A stretch of DNA of 30,456 nucleotides, from positions 1 through 30,456 of IMG/VR virus record IMGVR_UViG_3300021197_001799. One strand, written 5' to 3'. A program made the translations under genes and the position numbers. The notes beneath the pieces are model-generated. The model was not told where the DNA came from. It saw only the letters and a list, made by a program, of their open reading frames with translations, and ran no database searches. Source of the DNA: a virus. Below are positions 11,549 to 20,813 of the stretch, piece by piece. The first letter of the stretch is position 1; every line of letters begins with the position of its first letter.

Positions 11549-13443
11549 GGTTCAATTCTCCTGTTGGTGTTTATGTCGTAGCTGATGTGCAGAGTGTACA
11601 ACCAGATCCCCTGCTGCCACTCTTTAGCGACTATCTGAGACAGTGCGCCTGATAGATGCAGATCGGCACTGGTTAGCTCTATGACCTGACCAAGCTGTAG
11701 CCAGCCCCAATTCTGCGCAGCTTCAAATTGACACAGCATGATCGGTGAGCTTGTCTGGAGTAGTCGATCCCGAATCACACGGCCTGCTGTCACTCTGTCG
11801 TAAATGTAAGCTGTCTGTATTTTTAGCACTCTGCGCCCGTATGATCTCAGGCTGTCGATCTGTTGACTGGTTAGCACATTGTCTGCACCAGACGGCAGAT
11901 CGGGATCTGCTGTCATGCTGTATGTGTAGTCATCAGCCGGCCCGCTGTACCCGTATGTCAGCCAGATTACATTTATGATCTGACTTGGATCTGTCACGCT
12001 CTGCAGTGGCCCAGCTTGCTGCCAGTCCTGATCCGTCTGGATCTGTGTGGCGGCTACTGGTCTGGTGTATAGTGTCTGATATAGCAGTGAGATCACCGGA
12101 GCTAGCCCTTGAGGCCCGTTTATCACCTCTACAGGCATGTAGGCCACGATCTCCGCCTCTAGCCACTCCAGAGGCTTTACAGCCTCGTTTATGTATCCTG
12201 CAAATTCGTATGTGTTGAGCAGTGCGCCTGCAGCGGCCCAGCTTGCATGATCCACCGTCACACCTGCTTGTGATAGTGCCCAGCGGCATATGTCACCACC
12301 ACCAGACAGCACGCCTGATCCGTATGGACTAGGCAGGCCGCCCGCGCTGGTATCCCACTGGATCCACGCATAAAAATCTTGTGATCTCACACGGCCCACC
12401 ATGCCCGCAGATCCTGCGCTGGTTATCGTGCTGGCTCCAATACTAAAATGATAGTCATTTATTACCGACACAAGCTGCGCGGTTGTCTCCCCGTTATATG
12501 TTGGCGTGCTGTTTGTGCCTGCCAGATACACCAAGCTGCCCTGTGGGAATCCATGCCGCTGATCTGTCTCTATCGTGACCAGCCCACCTGCTGCAGCGTC
12601 TATATCTATGTCTACGATATTTTTGTTAAACTCAGACAGAGGCGTGCCGATGTCAGCACCAAAAATATTCACATAGCTGTATATTCTGCCCAGACCATCT
12701 GCAGCCTGTGACACAGACAGGGTAGCTGTGCGCCCGTCATAGCTCTGTACTACAACGGTAGACGCGGCCACGGGGTGGCCTGCGATTAGTAGACGGATCT
12801 CTGTGCTGGTGTCGTCAATTTTGACACAGTACGCTGGACTACAGCCGCGCGTGTAGTTGGTCGCCATGCCTGTAGTGCGTGCGGTTTTTGGTATCCCGAT
12901 CACTGTCGGGTACACTTTACCCTGTGCGCTCTCCACATCCAGATCAGGGAATGTCTGATCTGTGATTATTGCGCCCGCGTCTGGTATCGTGCGCGGCTGT
13001 ATAGCTCCGTCATTTTCTACGCTAAAAGTAGCATATCCGACAGGCTGAGACGGATCACCGATCACAGGCTGCACCACTACACCAGAGAATAGCTTGTATC
13101 TGCTCTCGTATGTCTGCAGGTTGGCCCCGTCTCGCTGCATGATACAACTGATCTCTGCTTGTGCCATGTCCAGAGCACGGCCCCTGCGTAGCTCCTGCGC
13201 CATGTCGACAGGAAAAATACACTCTATGGCCACACTGTCAGACTCTATGCTAAAACCTGCGATCTGTGTCTGCTCTGTGATCTCTGGATCTGACAGTCCG
13301 CCTGTATAGCTTAGGCTGTCCCCGCTGTCTGTCAGCACATCGATCGGGCGCGTGCTAAATCGATATATTGTGCCGCAAAAATCAACATTTAGCAGATAGA
13401 TCAGATCTGAGCTTTTTAAGTCCTGCAGCGTATACGGGCGCAT
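11545..13443 (-). CDS. Tail tip/hub protein
   Basis: A 632-residue protein encoded after the tail fibre-like gene in the late operon. Its N-terminus (MRPYTLQDLKSSDLIYLLNVDFCGTIYRFSTRPIDV) and beta-rich composition resemble tail-tip assembly proteins of siphoviruses. A region AGTNSTPTYNGETTAQLVSV (about 310-330) looks like a small inserted beta domain. No catalytic motif is seen. It overlaps the preceding gene by one base (TAATG) with AGGAG upstream. The role follows mainly from position and size. Confidence 0.7.
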   Translation of the reverse strand: MRPYTLQDLKSSDLIYLLNVDFCGTIYRFSTRPIDVLTDSGDSLSYTGGLSDPEITEQTQIAGFSIESDSVAIECIFPVDMAQELRRGRALDMAQAEISCIMQRDGANLQTYESRYKLFSGVVVQPVIGDPSQPVGYATFSVENDGAIQPRTIPDAGAIITDQTFPDLDVESAQGKVYPTVIGIPKTARTTGMATNYTRGCSPAYCVKIDDTSTEIRLLIAGHPVAASTVVVQSYDGRTATLSVSQAADGLGRIYSYVNIFGADIGTPLSEFNKNIVDIDIDAAAGGLVTIETDQRHGFPQGSLVYLAGTNSTPTYNGETTAQLVSVINDYHFSIGASTITSAGSAGMVGRVRSQDFYAWIQWDTSAGGLPSPYGSGVLSGGGDICRWALSQAGVTVDHASWAAAGALLNTYEFAGYINEAVKPLEWLEAEIVAYMPVEVINGPQGLAPVISLLYQTLYTRPVAATQIQTDQDWQQAGPLQSVTDPSQIINVIWLTYGYSGPADDYTYSMTADPDLPSGADNVLTSQQIDSLRSYGRRVLKIQTAYIYDRVTAGRVIRDRLLQTSSPIMLCQFEAAQNWGWLQLGQVIELTSADLHLSGALSQIVAKEWQQGIWLYTLHISYDINTNRRIEP

Positions 13444-16400
13444 TATTCGATCTCCTTTAGCGTCACACTGGCCACTCTGAAAACCTCACCGGTACTGCTA
13501 AATTCATCACCCACCACATGATCGATCGATATATCGCTATCCAGTGTACAGAGTATCGAAGCTTGGCGGCTGGTTAAAACGCGTGTCTCGTCTCCACTGG
13601 TGGCGGCATAATCGATCGCTGGTAGATACACCACCGGATCCCGACTACCGGCCAGCTTGCGGGCTAATCCTAGCATGTCATACGGCACTGATCCGTAGTT
13701 CGCCACGGGTAGCTCGTTGCTCTCTTCTGCTACCCAGTAGTTAAGATCTGGCGTGCTCTCAAATTGTTGTGTGGTGTCAATGCCATCTGTCCAAGCTATG
13801 GTAGCTACCCTGTGGCCTGCGGACAGTTCGCGCGATCGTCTGGTGCCGTCGATCTGTTCTATCTGGCTGGTGTTGTTTATGTAAGCTATCGATCGGCCTC
13901 TGCCATACTGTGGAGCGAACACATACACAGATCCGATCGACATGTGGCCGATCCTCAGATCGCCTGTGGTGGTGCGCTGTGCTGTGGTGCGTATCGCCCA
14001 AGCTGCGGCAGATATACCCAACATCGAGATCACAATAGTAGCTTTTTTGGGTATGATCGTAATTGCTCCGCTGGTGGACTCTGTGCCGTCCACATCTGCC
14101 AGAGTAAAAACGGCCTGCTTGCCTAAAGATGAAGCTCCCCACACACCCTCTGTATTTGTTTCAATCGTTCGATATTTTCCAGATGCACGTATACCGAGCA
14201 CACACGCTGCACCGGCTAGATCGTGCTGGTGAAAATAGCCGCCATATGTGCCGCCTGTATTCCAGCGCACAGTAGCTCCGTTTCTTTGATAATTGCTGGT
14301 TATGCCTGTATCGATCGTGCTCTTGACTACCCAGCTTGATGTGCCTTGATCGTAATACTCGATCGTAAATTGTGAAAAGTTGATATTTTCCAGATGGATA
14401 CACAACAGATCACTGTCTAGCTGGGTGTCTGCGCCTGATCCCATGGTCAAATTACTATACAGCGGTATCAGTTGAGACGGTACATTTGAGATCTTAGCAT
14501 TTGCCACGCTCCGCCACTGCAGACGGGGTGTCGGGCTGTATGTGTGCAAAATGTTGTCTATCGGGTACTGGTACCGCGTAGCTATGATGTTGATTTGCCC
14601 TGTGCCGCCATAGCCTCCGCGCGTGCTGATCAGTAGCCCCTGATCGATGTATACAGCTTGACCCTGTGCCGGATAGGGTGCCCCGTGTAGCTCGTCTGGG
14701 TTGCTCAGACCATAGGCAAGCTGTAGCCCTGTGTCTGTGTCGGACGAATAATTGAATTCATGCCAGATCGTCACAGTGTCTGCACCACTAGATACTGTCT
14801 CATGTCCAAAGCTGATCAAATTTGAAGCTGTACCACCAGCCGGCACATTTTGAGCGTTAAGATCTTGAGTCCAAGCTCTGGCGTGATCATCTAGATCACT
14901 GCTGCGCCTCCAAATGCTAGCTGTGCTGTCTGCCAGTGCGATCAATAGCTCCACACCCACTGTCAGATCTGCTGATACTGCCCCGCCTATCGTGCCGCCT
15001 GCTCCATCAAAAACCTGATATCCGGATGTGCTTATTTTAAGAATGATCTCATGTGTGGTGCTGTCGTGGTACCTCAGGCGCACTGTACGCCTGTTTGATC
15101 CGGTTGTGCCGCCTGTGGAGGCTGTGAACCTTGTGCGGACTATAAAACCGGCTGTAGCGTCCGTTACGGGCGTTTCTGAATAGTTGCACAGTGTGCCGCT
15201 GCTGGTGGTGGTGGTTATGGTCATGCCTGCAGAGGATATGACCCCACCACCTGATCCGCCCTTTGTCCATGTGCCCGCGTCTGGTAGCCAAAACGCAGAC
15301 CAGACAGCAGACCAGCCGATCCAATCGGTGATCCCTATGCTAACCGGTGATTCTGGTGGCAGTGTCACCGTAGAATACCCACCTAACCAGTGACCTAGAA
15401 TGCTTGTGTCTAGTGTGCCGTCTGTGCTGCTGCTGTTGGACACCAGAAGCTGCCGCCCGCCCACAGCACACCCAGCTAGCTGTGTGATAAATTCAGAGCT
15501 TGCCCCTGTTTTGTACAGGTTAGGCACCATCTGATCAAATGATCCGCCTCCGTCTGTGCTGACAAATATCCTGATCGGGTTGCCTGTGGTATTGCTGCGT
15601 AAAACGCCATACATAAACCCGCGATCATCAGCCCACAGGCAGCTATTTTGATTAGTTGCCAGACCGCCTGCGATCGTTATTTTGTTGGTGTATGCGGTGT
15701 TTATGCTCTCAAATGCATTTGAGAGCGGCACACTGTAAACTGTGCCGTTGTCATTTAGTGCCACATAAAACGCGCCATTGTGCACGGCTATATCTGGACT
15801 GTATGCTGTCGTCACTGCACCTGTGTCGTCTATGGTATCGACTAGCTCAAAAGTCAGGCCGTTGTCAGTGCTGGCATACTGGAGACAGTGTAGCTGGCTG
15901 GTGTCTGTGTCATGTGCTGACACGCCAGCCAATAGCAAGATCTGACCGTTGACGGCTGCAATTCTCAAGCGTAAAAGATCGTAGCCTGTCGCACCAGATC
16001 CAGCAGATCCAGCTATGTCGATCGTAGATCTAAGACAATCATTCGAGTACTGATCCCATGTGGCCCCATCATCTGTGCTGCGCAGCGTGCGAATAGTCGC
16101 CACGCCTGCCGCTGTGTCTCCGTAGTAGTGCGCCAGCAGTAAGCTGCCGTCTGAGAGCTTGCAGATCGTGGGATACAGATCCGTCATAAATGGAAACATC
16201 AAAACGCTAAAATTGGCTATCGTGCTGGTACTCCAGCCGCTGGACTCGTTCCATTTGCTCTGCTGGATCTGCTTGCCTGCGTTGAATTGATAGACGCAGA
16301 TAACAGATCCATCATTTAGCCCCACCACATCCGGATACACAGAGGCTGTGGCGTTATAGTGTATCGTCTCTGCATGGCTGATCGTGCCTGCAGAATCTGA

Positions 16401-16673
16401 GCCGTAATAATCACCAGATCCGCCCTGTCTCCAAATATAGGCCGCGCGATCGCTCACAGATCCGCCCTGCTGGGTTTTTATCTCATAGCTAGTGTCTGCG
16501 GCTTGCTGTCCGTGTGCGGTCACTATCAGCCCGTCTGGCGTATCAGATACAGGCACACCAGAGATCGGCCCCTGCTGTGTGTATGTGCCCTCTGATGTCC
16601 AGATCCAATCTGGAGTTAGTCGCAGCGGGATCGAGATCCCGCGCAGTGTGTCTGGGCTGGTGTTTGTACTCAT
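13443..16673 (-). CDS. Large tail protein with BNR/Asp-box propeller
   Basis: A 1076-residue virion protein, Ser/Thr/Gly-rich. The N-terminal third carries at least three Asp-box (BNR) repeats with the pattern S-x-D-x-G-x-x-W/F: STDDGATW at about 199-206, STDNGLTF at 268-275 and STDGGGSF at 372-379. This predicts a sialidase-like beta propeller. The middle (about 460-660) looks like lectin-type beta sandwich sequence. The protein probably forms the tail tip side fibre or spike that binds, and perhaps trims, surface glycans; catalytic residues for a sialidase were not verified. Its start overlaps the tape-measure stop (TGATG). Confidence 0.78.
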   Translation of the reverse strand: MSTNTSPDTLRGISIPLRLTPDWIWTSEGTYTQQGPISGVPVSDTPDGLIVTAHGQQAADTSYEIKTQQGGSVSDRAAYIWRQGGSGDYYGSDSAGTISHAETIHYNATASVYPDVVGLNDGSVICVYQFNAGKQIQQSKWNESSGWSTSTIANFSVLMFPFMTDLYPTICKLSDGSLLLAHYYGDTAAGVATIRTLRSTDDGATWDQYSNDCLRSTIDIAGSAGSGATGYDLLRLRIAAVNGQILLLAGVSAHDTDTSQLHCLQYASTDNGLTFELVDTIDDTGAVTTAYSPDIAVHNGAFYVALNDNGTVYSVPLSNAFESINTAYTNKITIAGGLATNQNSCLWADDRGFMYGVLRSNTTGNPIRIFVSTDGGGSFDQMVPNLYKTGASSEFITQLAGCAVGGRQLLVSNSSSTDGTLDTSILGHWLGGYSTVTLPPESPVSIGITDWIGWSAVWSAFWLPDAGTWTKGGSGGGVISSAGMTITTTTSSGTLCNYSETPVTDATAGFIVRTRFTASTGGTTGSNRRTVRLRYHDSTTHEIILKISTSGYQVFDGAGGTIGGAVSADLTVGVELLIALADSTASIWRRSSDLDDHARAWTQDLNAQNVPAGGTASNLISFGHETVSSGADTVTIWHEFNYSSDTDTGLQLAYGLSNPDELHGAPYPAQGQAVYIDQGLLISTRGGYGGTGQINIIATRYQYPIDNILHTYSPTPRLQWRSVANAKISNVPSQLIPLYSNLTMGSGADTQLDSDLLCIHLENINFSQFTIEYYDQGTSSWVVKSTIDTGITSNYQRNGATVRWNTGGTYGGYFHQHDLAGAACVLGIRASGKYRTIETNTEGVWGASSLGKQAVFTLADVDGTESTSGAITIIPKKATIVISMLGISAAAWAIRTTAQRTTTGDLRIGHMSIGSVYVFAPQYGRGRSIAYINNTSQIEQIDGTRRSRELSAGHRVATIAWTDGIDTTQQFESTPDLNYWVAEESNELPVANYGSVPYDMLGLARKLAGSRDPVVYLPAIDYAATSGDETRVLTSRQASILCTLDSDISIDHVVGDEFSSTGEVFRVASVTLKEIE

Positions 16674-18814
16674 CAGTAGCTCCCTATGCCGATCGGGCGT
16701 GTGCTGGATCTAGTGTATCGGCCCCGCCTACTGCTGGCCGTCATAAATTTGTCGAAATGCTTAAACGGCTGCACCACCACCACAGCCGGCCCCTGTGGCC
16801 CGCCACGCTGTAGCTCTCTTACACCCTGTTCACCGCCTATGCTGCGCACTGTGGCCCTGTCTAGTACAGCTTCACCAGATAGCAGGTTAGCCGTGGTCAC
16901 ATCTGGCCCGCTGGATCGGCCCACCATCCCTCCAACATCGAATTGGGGCACAGGTTGACTCTGTATAGCTGCGATCTGTGCTGCGCCTGTGGCCACTGTT
17001 AAGGCTGTCAGTGCGCCTGCTATTGGTGGCGCGGCTGCGTATAACGCTTGTATTTTTGAGATCCCGATCGCTGTATTGATCGCCACCTCCGCGATCCCTG
17101 CGGCCTTTGTTGCCATAAATAGGCGCGTGCTGCGCTCTTTGATCTCTTGGTTGCGTTGTCTAGCAGCTTCACGCTCTTCTTTTGACATGTCACGGGTGAT
17201 CTGTGTGGTTTTTTCGCCTGCGTTTTGTACTACAGTACTGATCGAATTTGTGATACTCACAGCAGATGTGGCGATCTCCTGTAGTAAATCCATTTGTGCC
17301 GATTTGATTCTGTCGCTCTCTGCTACGATCTCCGCTGCTGCTGCCTGCGTGGACTCTACCCAATCAGCATTTGACTGCTGTCTGAATTGAGCTAGCTCCT
17401 GCTCACGTGCAAATTCAAGCTCAGATCTGGCCATTGATATATCCAATACCTCACCGTGTGCATTTTTAAGATTGACAAGCTCCTGAATTTGATCGCTGTA
17501 TTTTTGTATGATCTCGTCTTCACCGGATAGCTGGCCCTTAAATGTATCAAGAAAGATCTGTTGTACTCTGGCACGCGCAGAGGCTAGCTGGAGTGCTTCT
17601 TTTTGTACGTGCAAATCAGAAGCAGCTTGCCCTGTGTCGTCTGGTGTGGTGCCGGCTGGTGTGGCGGCTGGTGCCTCCAAAATTGCAGCGCGTGACTTTT
17701 GAAGCTGCTCTACTTTTACCTGTGCAGTGTCTGCGGCTGATCCCAGTGCGCGCAGACCGTCTGCGGCCTCTGCTGCTGCTTCTGTCCTAAGCTCTGCGTT
17801 AAGTGTTGCGTAGTGCTCTCTAAGACGGATCGCGGCTGTGACATTGCCACTGAGCGCAGTTTTTGCGATCTCTGCATACTGCACAACCTCTGCGGCCTGT
17901 ACTGCAAAATCAGTAGCAAGCAGTCCAACCACACCCCGCGCGGCTGTGATCGTTGTCTCCAGTATCGATCCAAAATAAACCACACTATCAGACGCTAAAA
18001 ACAACACATCAGATAACTGTGTACTGTCTGTGATCAGTAGCAGCATATTACTAGCTACACCCTGTGAGACAGTGCCAAGCTCCGCCATAGCGCGCTGAAA
18101 TCTGGCAGCTTCCTCTGCAGCCTGTGGGCCTACAGACACGCCAAATTCACGCGCTAAATTTACATATGAGCTTAAATTGTCGAGCGCGCCTGTCTGAATG
18201 AGTGCGGCCCCCGCCTGCTGTCCGAAAATATCGATCGCGGCTGCGCTTTTCTCTGCGGGGTCTTTTATGCTTCCAATTTGAAATGCGATCTTTTTAAAGA
18301 TTTGATCTGAGTTTGAATTAGCGACATCATCCGCACTGATCCCGATGTTGGCCAGTGCTTCTGTAGCTTGTTTTGATCCTGTCCTCACATCCTGTATGAC
18401 AGAGGGCAGCTTATCTAATCCGCGCTGCAGATTCTCAAATGCAAGTCCTGATCCCTCTGCGGCCAGACGCAGGCCAGCTAAGGTATCCGTGGCCAGTCCT
18501 GATCGGGTAGCTGCGTCTGATAACTGATTATTCAGATCGGCTATGTGCTGGCCAAAGGCAACGATCCCAGCACCAGCGGCCAGTGTGCCGATCGCCAGTG
18601 CGCCCGCTACTTTTCCGGCTGCTTTAAATGCTTTACCGATCGATCGGGCGGTAATTTTGGCGCGCTTTTCTGTTTTTTTCATCCCTGCGTCAAATTCTGC
18701 CGCCATGCCCTTAGCTGCGCGCTCTGTCACTTTTGGAATCTTTTTCAGCTCATCCTGTAGATCGTCTGTGGTAGCTTCAAAATTAATACCAATTGTTTTA
18801 TTTACATCAGCCAT
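16673..18814 (-). CDS. Tape measure protein
   Basis: A 713-residue tail-length protein. It starts with a charged helical region (TTDDLQDELKKIPKVTERAAKGMAAEFDAGMKK), a hydrophobic Gly/Ala segment (about 70-90, AAGKVAGALAIGTLAAGAGIVAFG), then long Ala-rich helices. A hydrophobic stretch AAGIAEVAINTAIGISKIQALYAAAPPIAGALTALTVATGAAQIAAI lies near residue 600, and the C-terminal Gly/Pro-rich region is typical of the family. At about 0.15 nm per residue the tail would be about 105 nm long (a family rule, not measured). GGAAGG precedes the start. It follows the chaperone and tail completion genes as usual. Confidence 0.92.
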   Translation of the reverse strand: MADVNKTIGINFEATTDDLQDELKKIPKVTERAAKGMAAEFDAGMKKTEKRAKITARSIGKAFKAAGKVAGALAIGTLAAGAGIVAFGQHIADLNNQLSDAATRSGLATDTLAGLRLAAEGSGLAFENLQRGLDKLPSVIQDVRTGSKQATEALANIGISADDVANSNSDQIFKKIAFQIGSIKDPAEKSAAAIDIFGQQAGAALIQTGALDNLSSYVNLAREFGVSVGPQAAEEAARFQRAMAELGTVSQGVASNMLLLITDSTQLSDVLFLASDSVVYFGSILETTITAARGVVGLLATDFAVQAAEVVQYAEIAKTALSGNVTAAIRLREHYATLNAELRTEAAAEAADGLRALGSAADTAQVKVEQLQKSRAAILEAPAATPAGTTPDDTGQAASDLHVQKEALQLASARARVQQIFLDTFKGQLSGEDEIIQKYSDQIQELVNLKNAHGEVLDISMARSELEFAREQELAQFRQQSNADWVESTQAAAAEIVAESDRIKSAQMDLLQEIATSAVSITNSISTVVQNAGEKTTQITRDMSKEEREAARQRNQEIKERSTRLFMATKAAGIAEVAINTAIGISKIQALYAAAPPIAGALTALTVATGAAQIAAIQSQPVPQFDVGGMVGRSSGPDVTTANLLSGEAVLDRATVRSIGGEQGVRELQRGGPQGPAVVVVQPFKHFDKFMTASSRRGRYTRSSTRPIGIGSY

Positions 18815-18816
18815 TT

Positions 18817-19272
18817 TCAGCCCTTCCTTTTTAAGTTTTTGACCATCTGATCAGCTATCCTGTCAGCTAGATCTGTGGCTGCATGTTTCGCAGGCCTCCA
18901 CAGAAGCACATCAGCTACACGCTCCGCTGGTGGTACTGTGGTGTCAGATCTCCCATCTGCACCGGCATATATCGCCCACGCATAGGCTGCGGAGTTTTTG
19001 ACAAATGCTTGTACTCTGTCAGGCGGGATCACGCGTAGACCTGTGCTAAATTGATCTCTTGAGTCTTGAGATCGTCCGTATCGTTTTTGACGGGTGGGCC
19101 AGCTTGCCCGCGCGTCACGCTCTAGCCTGTCTGTGGTCTGCTCAAATTCATCCACGATCGCACCAGCAGCACTGCGTACCGCATCTATAAAGATCTGCCT
19201 ATACTCTGCAGACACAGAGACAGATCCCCGTCCAAATCCGATCCGGTAGTCCTTAAAGGCCACTTTCTGCAC
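18817..19272 (-). CDS. Probable tail completion/minor tail protein
   Basis: A 151-residue basic protein lying between the tail chaperone frameshift gene and the tape measure gene. No family match is certain; length and features loosely recall HK97 gp10-like tail-completion proteins. The start is a GTG: either 19272, only one base after GGAGG, or 19263, ten bases after it. It overlaps the end of the chaperone extension by about 20 bases. Confidence 0.65.
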   Translation of the reverse strand: MQKVAFKDYRIGFGRGSVSVSAEYRQIFIDAVRSAAGAIVDEFEQTTDRLERDARASWPTRQKRYGRSQDSRDQFSTGLRVIPPDRVQAFVKNSAAYAWAIYAGADGRSDTTVPPAERVADVLLWRPAKHAATDLADRIADQMVKNLKRKG

Positions 19273-19830
19273 GCCTCCTGCGCAGAGTGTCCAGCTTGGC
19301 GCGTTCTTTCTCTGCTGTGCTCTGTCTCTTTTTTGGCTGTAGATCCTCCAGATGTACCAGATAGTCTGCTAGCAATAGCTGCCGATCTTCTGGTGTCTGG
19401 TCAAAATACCAGCTTGGGGGCTGGTGCCAGTGCCTGCAGATAGCCAGAGCTAGCCGGTGATATTTTCCGGCTGCTCTGGATTTGAAAAATTTACTTGTGC
19501 GTCTACCTCTGATTCTTTCGGCAGAGCGTCCGCCATGTCTTGGATCAAAGACATTCCAGCATTGACGATCGCACCCGCTGTCACGCCCCTTTTCAAAAGA
19601 CGATCTAAACAGATATTTCCATATCCGACCACATCGAGAGAGCTGATCTTGTACACAGGTAGCTGCGTTTGGTGAGCTTGCGTACATAGGCCGATCGCAG
19701 CCGCGCACAGCCTGCCCACTTTGGCCCTGCTGGGATCGTCTCCCCAATCTGCGATTATATCGTAGCAGAGGACTAAGCTGGGCCGTGTGCATGTCAGATC
19801 ACCGATCGGTTTTAAGTTTATAAATTGCAT
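19253..19830 (-). CDS. Tail assembly chaperone, -1 frameshift product (G-T type)
   Basis: A 192-residue fusion made when ribosomes slip -1 at AAATTTT (19492-19486). It carries the first 115 residues of the short chaperone, then 77 residues from the -1 frame (FKSRAAGKYHRLALAICRHWHQPPSWYFDQTPEDRQLLLADYLVHLEDLQPKKRQ...). The extension looks like real protein rather than chance sequence. By analogy with lambda gpGT it would bind tape measure and tail tube proteins during tail assembly and be absent from the virion. Confidence 0.85.
19444..19492 (-). promoter_or_regulatory. -1 programmed ribosomal frameshift signal
   Basis: The slippery heptamer A-AAT-TTT (19492-19486) is in the zero frame. A 6-base spacer follows, then a stem-loop: CCAGAGC (19479-19473) with GCTCTGG (19450-19444), continued by AGCCGG (19472-19467) with CCGGCT (19457-19452). 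There is one bulged A and a 9-base loop. The zero-frame stop codon lies inside the stem. Confidence 0.92.
19450..19830 (-). CDS. Tail assembly chaperone, short form (G type)
   Basis: A 126-residue protein directly after the tail tube gene, ending inside the frameshift-stimulating hairpin. Most ribosomes would make this form. It begins MQFINLKPIGDLTCTRP; no catalytic motif is expected. Position, size, overlapping frame and slippery site agree with the G protein of siphoviruses. Confidence 0.85.
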   Translation of the reverse strand: MQFINLKPIGDLTCTRPSLVLCYDIIADWGDDPSRAKVGRLCAAAIGLCTQAHQTQLPVYKISSLDVVGYGNICLDRLLKRGVTAGAIVNAGMSLIQDMADALPKESEVDAQVNFSNPEQPENITG

Positions 19831-19848
19831 GTCTGTTTCTCTCTATTT

Positions 19849-20358
19849 TTATGGTGTATATCCAAGCGTCACACCGCCATAACATTCTGCGCTGATCTCG
19901 ATCGAGTCTGGATCGCCCTCTGTGAGTGAGTACACACAGAGACATTTGGCAAATGTAATTGTTTGTACAGCCTCACCAGAATCTACATAATTGGAATCAA
20001 TGGTAAATTTGATGTCTACTAGATACTGCTCAAACCCTGCACCGCCACTGCTAGCTACTGCTGTGGTAGCAGACGCATAGCCGCGATTATAGAGAAAATC
20101 TAACAGCACATCCGCTGTGGTGTTCGTGAGATCGCGCAGATGAGCAGAGAAGCTCATACTGAGTACGGGATCGTCGCCTTTTCGGAGGCCAACGATCGCA
20201 CCGCGATCCCTGATCACCGTTCGATCGGCTTTTTCTTCTGAATAGCTAAAGTCTCCAACCTCAAAAGATACGACAAATTCGTTAGCTGTGGGGCTGGTGC
20301 CGTCAATGATCGTTATTGTTCCATCTCGTTTTGTTTTTACTAGGCTTGATGCTGCCAT
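19849..20358 (-). CDS. Major tail tube protein
   Basis: A 169-residue beta-rich protein placed between the tail terminator and the chaperone genes, the standard position of the tube protein. It begins MAASSLVKTKRDGTITIIDGTSPTANEFVVSFEVGDFSYSE and contains GLRKGDDPVLSMSFSAHLRDL, a pattern common in siphovirus tube subunits. AGGAG lies 8 bases before the ATG. Confidence 0.85.
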   Translation of the reverse strand: MAASSLVKTKRDGTITIIDGTSPTANEFVVSFEVGDFSYSEEKADRTVIRDRGAIVGLRKGDDPVLSMSFSAHLRDLTNTTADVLLDFLYNRGYASATTAVASSGGAGFEQYLVDIKFTIDSNYVDSGEAVQTITFAKCLCVYSLTEGDPDSIEISAECYGGVTLGYTP

Positions 20359-20360
20359 GA

Positions 20361-20813
20361 TTAAGCTCCTGTGAGTGATAAATAGTGCAAAATGTCAAAT
20401 TCTACAGTGGTAGTGGTATACTCTCCACTGTCCGCCATGTCTGGAATAATTCGATTGAATCGGATCTGCAGATCTGCGTGTGTTGTTGGGTTGCGGTCTG
20501 TGATCGTTCTCATGATCTCCTGTGCCGCATCAAATGATTCGTTATAGCTCGTGATCTGATCTTTTGGCCTGATACGATAGGCAAATCTCACCGCCACAGT
20601 AGATCGTACCATGACACCCTCTGGGGATCGTCTCTGGCGATCGTCTGTCACCTGTGTACAGGATGTGATCCCGACAGCATAGTTTTTGTGTGCTACGGTG
20701 TTAGGCGCGCGGCCCCATTCCTGCAGGGGATTCCTTGACAGATACCAGCCAGACAAGCCCCCGATCGCTGTGGCGATCCGTGTGCGTATAGTAGACAGTG
20801 ACACAGTGGACAT
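20361..20813 (-). CDS. Tail terminator-like protein
   Basis: A 150-residue protein with no exact family match. It has an N-terminal helix (STIRTRIATAI), a mid-region with VRSTVAVRFAYRIRPKDQ, and a C-terminal beta strand (TTTTVEFDILHYLSLTGA). This layout and its position before the tail tube gene fit a tail terminator or joining protein. It directly follows the connector gene stop. Confidence 0.7.
   Translation of the reverse strand: MSTVSLSTIRTRIATAIGGLSGWYLSRNPLQEWGRAPNTVAHKNYAVGITSCTQVTDDRQRRSPEGVMVRSTVAVRFAYRIRPKDQITSYNESFDAAQEIMRTITDRNPTTHADLQIRFNRIIPDMADSGEYTTTTVEFDILHYLSLTGA

Noticed and set aside
16660-16685. CUGAUGAGU on the minus strand at the start of the BNR tail gene
   Set aside because: No GAAA segment or stems follow; it is a ribosome-binding site plus ATGAGT start.
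13544-18842. Many plus-strand open frames of 60-130 codons opposite the tail genes
   Set aside because: They are shadows of the leftward coding frames, without ribosome-binding sites or recognisable protein features.
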